In this document: positions 58,127-64,000 of the stretch, one piece after another
Position numbering within the stretch: position 1 is the stretch's first letter
Layout of the letters: each line of letters begins with the position of its first letter
Assembly (NCBI GenBank): GCA_007922195.1
Contig: ML682067.1
Span: 3,931,157 to 3,995,156 of the forward strand
Source: Podocnemis expansa
Lineage: Eukaryota; Chordata; Testudines; Podocnemididae
Reading direction: 5' to 3'
Length of the DNA stretch: 64,000 nt
The notes under the pieces: model-generated
Told to the model about the DNA's origin: nothing
The model's database searches: none
The model's input: the letters and a program-made list of their open reading frames with translations, nothing else
Program-made: the position numbers and the translations under genes

Positions 58127-58504
58127 TTACATTGTGCAAGATTTGTCTGTTGGACCTTGGGAAGGAGCAGAAGGCCCTACAGTAGGATTTGTTTTTGGAA
58201 GAACAATCGGTTTTGGCCTAAGAGCAGGGGGTTTTAGCTGCACTCCCATTCTGGGAGCCACCAGGGGCTTGAAAGTACTCATAGTATCACTGGAAGAACT
58301 TGTGCTACGTCGAATCTGAGGCTCAGTGCTCCTCAACACTACACTATGGAGAGGGCTTAGTGACTCTGTTGAGGCAGCCAGGGTGGGTGAGTTTTTCATT
58401 TGTTCCAACGTATCCAGCACTACATCCGGGGCGTGCTTCGCAGAGCTCTGACGTTCCAGCTCACGGAGTTCATTCAGAGCGGTGTTCATTGTCTCTTCAA
58501 TATC
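58127..58504 (-). CDS. SRGAP1: SRGAP1 terminal coding exon (C-terminal 125 residues)
   Basis: Slit-Robo Rho GTPase-activating protein 1 acts under the plasma membrane downstream of Robo receptors. Its F-BAR, RhoGAP and SH3 domains lie upstream of this exon. On the - strand the exon starts after CAG (58507-58505) with DIEETMNTALNELRELERQ and ends in PTDKSCTM and TAA at 58129-58127. The tail is Ser/Pro-rich, with SFSSSDT-like and RPKPIVLPKTN segments (RRSTSSSSDTMSTFKPLVAP is near the middle), matching SRGAP1 and distinguishing it from the SRGAP2/3 tails as I recall them. The first five codons precede the internal Met. The phase-0 junction fits the donor at 63803. Fully open and apparently functional. 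Confidence 0.95.
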   Translation of the reverse strand, partial: DIEETMNTALNELRELERQSSAKHAPDVVLDTLEQMKNSPTLAASTESLSPLHSVVLRSTEPQIRRSTSSSSDTMSTFKPLVAPRMGVQLKPPALRPKPIVLPKTNPTVGPSAPSQGPTDKSCTM

Positions 58505-58920
58505 CTGGTCAGAGCAGAGAGACAGAGCAGCAAGCCATTAAATACTGAACACAAAGGGTAGTTACAGAGGGAGAAGGTGAGAAATGCACAAATTCAGTTA
58601 TAAACTATCCACTCATTTCTAACAAACGTTATGAGGCAGCATTAAAAAGTCCATTGACAGCCCACAGCTCTGTGTATCCTTGAAATCTTGTCTCTCACCA
58701 ACAGAAGTTGAGCCAGTAAAAGATAAGATATTACCACACCCATTTCTCTCTCTGTTATCCTGGGACCAACATGGGCACATCAACAGTGCATGCATTTGAA
58801 CAAATGTCATTTAAAAGTGGCCTTCCTGAACAAGATGGCAGTTTGGGTTGAACATAAAGTAAAATAATGATGCAGGCTCAAAAATTCAGTTAGGATATTA
58901 AAAACACACTCATTCAACCC

Positions 58921-60718
58921 TTGCACCATAACCTCAGTCACGCAGAACACGATGTGATCCACAGCCTCAGAAAGAACTGTAATGTTATCACTGAGGAGGC
59001 TGTCAAAGGAGGTGCTGTCATCATGAATTGGATTACAATCAAAAGGATAATGGACAACTCTCCAACACAACTTTCTACAAACCACTTCTCTCTGGCCCTA
59101 CTCAGGAACACCAAAAGAAACACTACCACCTACTCAAGAAGCACCCCGAAACAGCACAGGAACAGATCAAGACAGATACATCCCAGAATCCTGAGCAGGA
59201 TATTCTATATACTACCAAAAATTCATGAACTTGGAAACCCTGTACATACCCAATCATCTCAGGCATTCGCACTCTTATAGCAGGTTTATCTGAATATGTG
59301 GACTCTTTCCTCAGACCCTACACTACCAACATTCCTAGCTATCTTCAAGATACCACGGACTTCCTGAGAAAAATTCAGTCCGTTGGTGAGCTTCCAGAAA
59401 ACACCATCCTGGCCACTATTGACATGGAAGCTCTTTATACCAACATCTCACACAAAGATGGATTATAAGCCGTTAGGCGCACTATCCCAGATTATGCCAC
59501 AGGACACCTCATGACTGAACTTTGTGATTTTTTACACAAAACTCACAACCATTTCAGATTTGAAGATAATTTATATCTTCAAGGCAGCAGCACTGCTATG
59601 GGTACCCACATGGCCCCACAGTATGGCAACATTTTTATGACTGACAGAGAACAACACTTCCTCTGCTCTTGTCCACATGTATCAGTCCTCTACTTAATGC
59701 TACACTGATGATATCATCATCTGGGTCCACAGAAAGGAAGCCCTTGAATATTTCCACAGAGATTTCAACAATTTTCACTCCCCAATCAACCTTAGAATAG
59801 ACCACTCCACACAGGAGATCCACTTTCTGGTCACTCCAGTACAAATAAGTGATGGACACATAAACACCACTCTATAGCGAAAACCTACTGACTGCTACAG
59901 TTACCTACATCCTTTGGACTTTCATCTAGGACACACCACATAATATATTGTCTATAGTCAAGCCCTATGATATAATCAAATTTGCTTTGATCCCTCAGAC
60001 AGAGACAGACACCTTCAGGATCTCTATCATGCATGCTTTCTTAAAACTACAGTACATACCTGCAGAAGTGAGAAAATAGACTGACAGAGCCAGACAGGTA
60101 TCCGGAAGTTAACTACTACAAGAGAAGCTCAGGAAAGAAAACAGAACACAACTAACCATCACCTACAACCCCCAAGTCAAACCTCTACAGCACATTATTA
60201 AGGATCAACAGCCTATTCTACAAGATGATCCTTCACTCTCTCAAACTTTGGAAGGCAGAGCTCTCTTTACAGACAGCCCCCTAACCATAAGCAAATACTC
60301 ACCAGCAACTACAGACCAAACAAGAGAAACATTAAAGCAGGCACATATCCTTGCAACAAACCCTACTGCCAACTTTGTCCACGTATCTGCACAAATGACA
60401 CCAGCAAAGGACCTAATCAAACCAGCTACTCTATCAAGGGCTCATTCACTTGCTCATCCACAAAGGCAACATACGCCATCAGGTGCAAGCAATGGGCAAA
60501 CAGGACAGTCTCTGCACAAAAGAAAAAATGGACACAAATCTGACATCAGAAATAACATTAAAAAAACCCTAGGGGAACGTTTCAATCTCCTTGCTCACGC
60601 TATGGAAGATATGGTAATTGCCTTACTTAAGCAAACTGATTGCAAAGCAAAGCTTGAAAGAAAAACTGCAGAGTTGGAATTCATATGCAGACTTGACACT
60701 CTGTGCCTTGAGTTTTAA
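58921..60718 (+). pseudogene. PLE reverse transcriptase with GIY-YIG remnant, many frameshifts and stops
   Basis: Recognisable pieces: HSLRKNCNVI and NTTFYKPLLSGPTQEHQKK (N-terminal region, 58945-59130); FYILPKIHELGNP (about 59200); DFLRKIQSVGELPENTILAT then EALYTNISHKDG (RT box A); MTELCDFLHKTHNHFRFEDN; GSSTAMGTHMAPQYGNIFM (box B-like); YTDDIIIWVHRKEA (catalytic YTDD, about 59702); QEIHFLVTPVQISDGHINTTL; then the linker and, from 60502, GQTGQSLHKRKNGHKSDIRN, the GIY-YIG region with the YIG part lost by frameshift. Intact PLE proteins combine telomerase-like RT with this nuclease for target-primed insertion. Frame changes near 59080, 59270, 59465 and 59700 and in-frame stops rule out function. 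Confidence 0.88.
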
Positions 60719-60914
60719 AAGGGTTATTGATTGGTTTTCTCATTATAATAGGTGTTTGCCTTCTCTCAACCTCGCCTCCTTCTAAAATGCTGTGCAAACT
60801 GTTTGAATCCAAACAACTGCTTTGATTTGCTGTAATACTCAGACCTGATCATATGACTTACACTTCCCTGCATTTATTTTCCTCCCATCATGTAAGTTCC
60901 CCATCTTCAAGCAT

Positions 60915-60952
60915 CTGATGAAGCGGGATTTTTCTCTCATGCAAGTTCATGC
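60915..60952 (+). ncRNA. Degraded hammerhead-like motif in PLE tail unit 1
   Basis: CTGATGA is intact at about 60916-60922, but the stem II right side is altered (CTCTCAT), GAAA reads GCAA, and GTTCATGC is followed by AA where a U is needed. Self-cleavage is not expected. Confidence 0.45.
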
Positions 60953-63802
60953 AATAAATAAATATGTTTGTATTTAAAAGTGCCATAAGACTCCCCTGCA
61001 TTTATTTCCTCCCATTCTGTAAGCTCCCCCATCTCCATATGTGTCTGACAAAGTAGGATTTTCTCCCATGAAAGCTCATGCAATAAATACATTTGTTAGT
61101 CTAAGTGCCACAGGACTTCTTGTTTGTTTTACTGAACTAGACTAACACAGCTGCCCCTTTGGAATGAGACTCCTTGTTTGTTTTGCTGAACTTACTAGAT
61201 GGACATAGCTTCCCCTTTGGAATTTCTTAAGGGGACCAATATTTGATAATTGATTTGCAACAAACAATTAAATAAATGTGAAGCTTTACAGATTCTAGTC
61301 CATGTGTTATATACCTTATCTTATCCAGAAACGTTCAACAACAGTATTTCAATAGAGATTTTTTTTTAAAAATGAAAGTAAAACTGAAGTTGAAATACTA
61401 TGATTGAGTTTTTCAAAGCCATGTATAGCATTTATTGGACATCTAGGTTGGCTTTGAAGATCTTGGGGGGTCTATACGGTAAGACAAATGGGAGAGGTTG
61501 GTGATTAGTATTAAGAATTAGTGATAACTTGAAAGATAATGGCCACCTTTCCATACTGGTACCATTTAAGCTATTACAAATGTTTGAGGCAATGAACTAT
61601 GCTTGCTTGTGTCTCAGTTTCAGAGCAACTACGCTTGTATTCCCACTCCAGACTTCTGGCTTGCAGCCATTGCCTTCCTTTGGTGTGAAACCGCAACTCA
61701 CTTCTCTCCTTAATGGGGGTGGGGAGGATTTTTGAAACTGCAAAATTCCCTGTCTATGCTTGTGATACCTCCAGAAAGTCAAGCTGTCTCCAAAAGGCCA
61801 GCACTTGCACTTTGCTTTCTTTCTGAGTGCTGTGAACAATATAATTTTCACATGGTTCTTTCTAACCAAGCACATTTTTTAAGTTAAGAGCATTATAGAA
61901 AAAACACATAAAAACAATACAAATTATTATGAGCAAGCAAAAATCTTAGCAGACAGTCCTACTAGGTCAAGTCCTTCTAACGCTTCTGCAAGATTTGGGG
62001 CTCCATGCTGGTTCTGCCCATTTGCTAGATGAGGCCCAGTGTCAGTTTAAAACTCAGGCTATTTATCCAAAAGTCCTGTCTTTGTTGTCAGTCTCTGGAG
62101 AATTTAGTTTAAACAGTATAAGTCAGCTTTTCTCAGAAATGATACTTCACTGGAGGGATAACAACCTGGCTGATCTTCCTTAATCACCACTTCCTGCTTT
62201 TTAGCTCATGGAGTAGCTGCAGTAACCCTCTCTGATGCAGCAGAACATATCATACACAGATCATTAATTTAAAACAATGGATGCTAAAGATACTGCCTGG
62301 AGTTGCAATATCTGTTACATGTCCTAACAGACAGGTTACATACAATCCCAGTGTACAATATGTAAACTTAACAACAATTTTTTTTTGAGAGTACTGCACA
62401 AAATTGCTGTATCTGTAACAACTTGTTCATTCAATGCATTTTTTTAAACATATAAATGAAGGTCTGCCTCTAATGTTTTCATACGTGTTTAGGTTTTAAG
62501 TAAAGCAAAGAAGAACAACAGACATGGTTAGAAGTTATCATGCAAAATACTGTTGGTGTGATTGTTTACAAGGAGAATATTTCCAAGTTTGTTCTTAAGT
62601 ATATTTGCTAAAAGGACATTCTAAGATTGGGTTAGTGGTTAATTTTTCAGTGTTGGTGAAGCGCCAACTGGTTAAATAAGAAAAGTATCAGGTGTTTCCT
62701 GCTTGTTCACAGTAGCATTTATATGGTTTACTCAAACTTTAAGTTCTGTCACTGTCAAATAATAATTAGTCTAGGCATGAACAAATTTAATTAAAGTCAA
62801 ATAGCGTTGTGGATAGCTCATGTGCAGTAAATAAATAACATGGTAGCCTAGTATTTTAACCTATATTTAAAAGGTTAGAAATTGTTATATATCAGTTTTC
62901 ACTGCTCTTATTTCAGAGTTATTTTCAACCATCCGAGACTCTTTCTTTCCTGTTCATAAAAGCCAAAGACTTTGGAAGCAAAACTTACCTGAAATTTTGA
63001 AACCTCAATGCAGGATTATTTTAAAAGTTTTTTTAACCATCTGATAATCTGAAGATGTTGACTCTTTAAATAATGACCATATCTTAAAATACATGAAAGA
63101 TGGAGGTATTTCAGCCCACGAGATGGTATTACTGAATTAGCTCACTGCAGTAGGAAACATTAGTGACTCACTTCTTGGTGATATTTGTCTCTGATATTCT
63201 ATTTCATTTACCACTGCACTGCTGAGAAAAGACTAACCATCCTCCTTACACAAACAGTGACAGCATAGTTTAATATTTAGTTATTTAGATTTATTGTACT
63301 TTTACCTATCCTACTTCCTAGGCACAACAAGAGTTAAAAAAAAAACCTCTAATTTGACACAAAAGCTATATTAAAAAATAGACTCTGAAATGCAAAGGCT
63401 TATGTTTCAAATGACTGAGGACATAAGTAGACAATTGCACCACAGATTTGTATACTGTAAGATTCAGAAATAATCATACAGGAATTATGCAAGTTAGACC
63501 CACTTTCATTAGAGCACTGGGGTTTATGTTACTGAGTCACAGTAACTGTACATCATCCCTTTACTCTGAATGGCATGGATAATTCAATTTTAGTACAACT
63601 GAAAATTATTCACTTTAAAGCTGTGGGAACTTTTATTCTTCCTGGCTATTCTCTGTCCAAGTTCCGAGGTCAGAAATGTAAGTGGGATCTTTTTTTGATA
63701 TAGCTTTTCGATAAAAATGTAAACTCTCTGTGTTGTGAAGTCAAATGTTCCTTTATATCTATTTGCCTAGGCTCTTCAGAAAGGTAAAAAAAAGAGACCA
63801 AC

Positions 63803-64000
63803 CTGAGCTATTGATTCTGGGTCCAGAGGCTTATGATCATTGAAACCTGGGTATTGACCAGATGATGTAGATCTTCTAATTGGAGGACTATCAATCTTCT
63901 TTAGTGAATCATGCCGACTTATGTTGGTGAGGCTGCCATGCCCAGGTCTGCGTCTTCTTTCGGGGCTGTCTGTAGTGAGGTTGCGATTTTGAAGAAGGCC
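63803..64000 (-). CDS. SRGAP1: SRGAP1 penultimate coding exon (cut by window edge)
   Basis: The - strand frame from 64000 reads GLLQNRNLTTDSPERRRRPG, continues HGSLTNISRHDSLKKIDSPP and ends NDHKPLDPESIAQ at 63803, followed by a GTTGGT donor. The 66 codons fit directly onto DIEETMNTAL of the terminal exon in phase 0, as in vertebrate SRGAP1. The region lies between the SH3 domain and the C-terminus and is rich in Ser, Arg and Pro, with several SP/RRS motifs that could be phosphorylated. The exon's 5' end lies beyond the window. Confidence 0.95.

Larger units (their letters stand above)
58905..61215 (+). mobile_element. Penelope-like element, long but degraded, with tandem 3' tails
   Basis: The order on the + strand is RT N-terminal region, RT core, linker, GIY-YIG remnant, then 3' UTR and tail, as in Penelope-like elements. 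The tail is repeated. Unit 1 (about 60880-60988) and unit 2 (about 60989-61160) both start CCTGCATTTATTT and carry a hammerhead-like region, and a third partial end (about 61165-61215) repeats the terminal GACTCCTTGTTTGTTTTGCT. Tandem tails fit the partial tandem copies (pseudo-LTRs) known for PLEs. The element lies in antisense within the last SRGAP1 intron. The 5' edge is approximate. Confidence 0.88.
58505..63802 (-). other. SRGAP1: Last intron of SRGAP1
   Basis: Bounded on the - strand by CAG|GTTGGT (donor GT at 63802-63801) and a CTCTGACCAG acceptor (AG at 58506-58505), joining exons in phase 0. It holds a long degraded PLE at 58905-61215 in antisense to SRGAP1. The rest (58510-58900 and 61216-63800) is AT-rich with no exon, gene or repeat recognised. 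Confidence 0.85.

Overview
This window is nuclear DNA of a vertebrate, most likely a turtle or another non-avian sauropsid. Two split protein-coding genes sit near the edges: the C-terminal coding exon of KICS2 (C12orf66) on the + strand (6279-7095) and the last two coding exons of SRGAP1 on the - strand (58504-58127 and 64000-63803). The genes point tail to tail, as I remember the human locus. The turtle suggestion rests on the repeats: Penelope-like elements (PLEs) with hammerhead-like 3' tails, a DIRS element, CR1, many hAT MITEs, and a fold-back family with TTCGAAATAA palindromes. A crocodilian is not excluded.

Layout. 1-6278 is KICS2 intron with PLE-tail debris. 6279-7640 is the KICS2 terminal exon and probable 3' UTR. 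The roughly 48 kb between the genes contains no host gene that I can support. It is a stack of mobile elements: a hAT MITE (12.3-12.8 kb); fold-back MITEs (14.7-16.6 kb); a DIRS element (18.25-24.75 kb) carrying an inserted PLE, a solo LTR inside that PLE, and a separate hAT MITE; further hAT MITEs (25.4, 28.1, 40.2, 42.0, 51.4 kb); fold-back MITEs (29.6, 32.0, 39.1, 42.7, 44.4, 46.8 kb), one carrying a Gypsy remnant with matching 5-bp target-site duplications; and a CR1 LINE (45.8-48.5 kb) split by a fold-back MITE. 55.4-58.1 kb is the probable SRGAP1 3' UTR. 58.5-63.8 kb is the last SRGAP1 intron, which carries a long degraded PLE in antisense.

Functionally, KICS2 belongs to the KICSTOR complex (nutrient control of mTORC1 at the lysosome) and SRGAP1 is a Slit-Robo RhoGAP. 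They are neighbours and show no sign of being an operon or pathway unit. All mobile-element coding regions seen here are broken.

The most unusual pattern is that PLE 3' tails, the part with a hammerhead-like fold, occur at least six times as head-to-head inverted pairs. In one pair (18.28-19.89 kb) both arms keep an apparently complete catalytic core. The second notable pattern is the fold-back MITE family, with 3-bp target duplications in five of eight copies and a GC-rich core holding its own palindrome. Two assembly gaps (400 N and 10 N) lie inside copies of that family.
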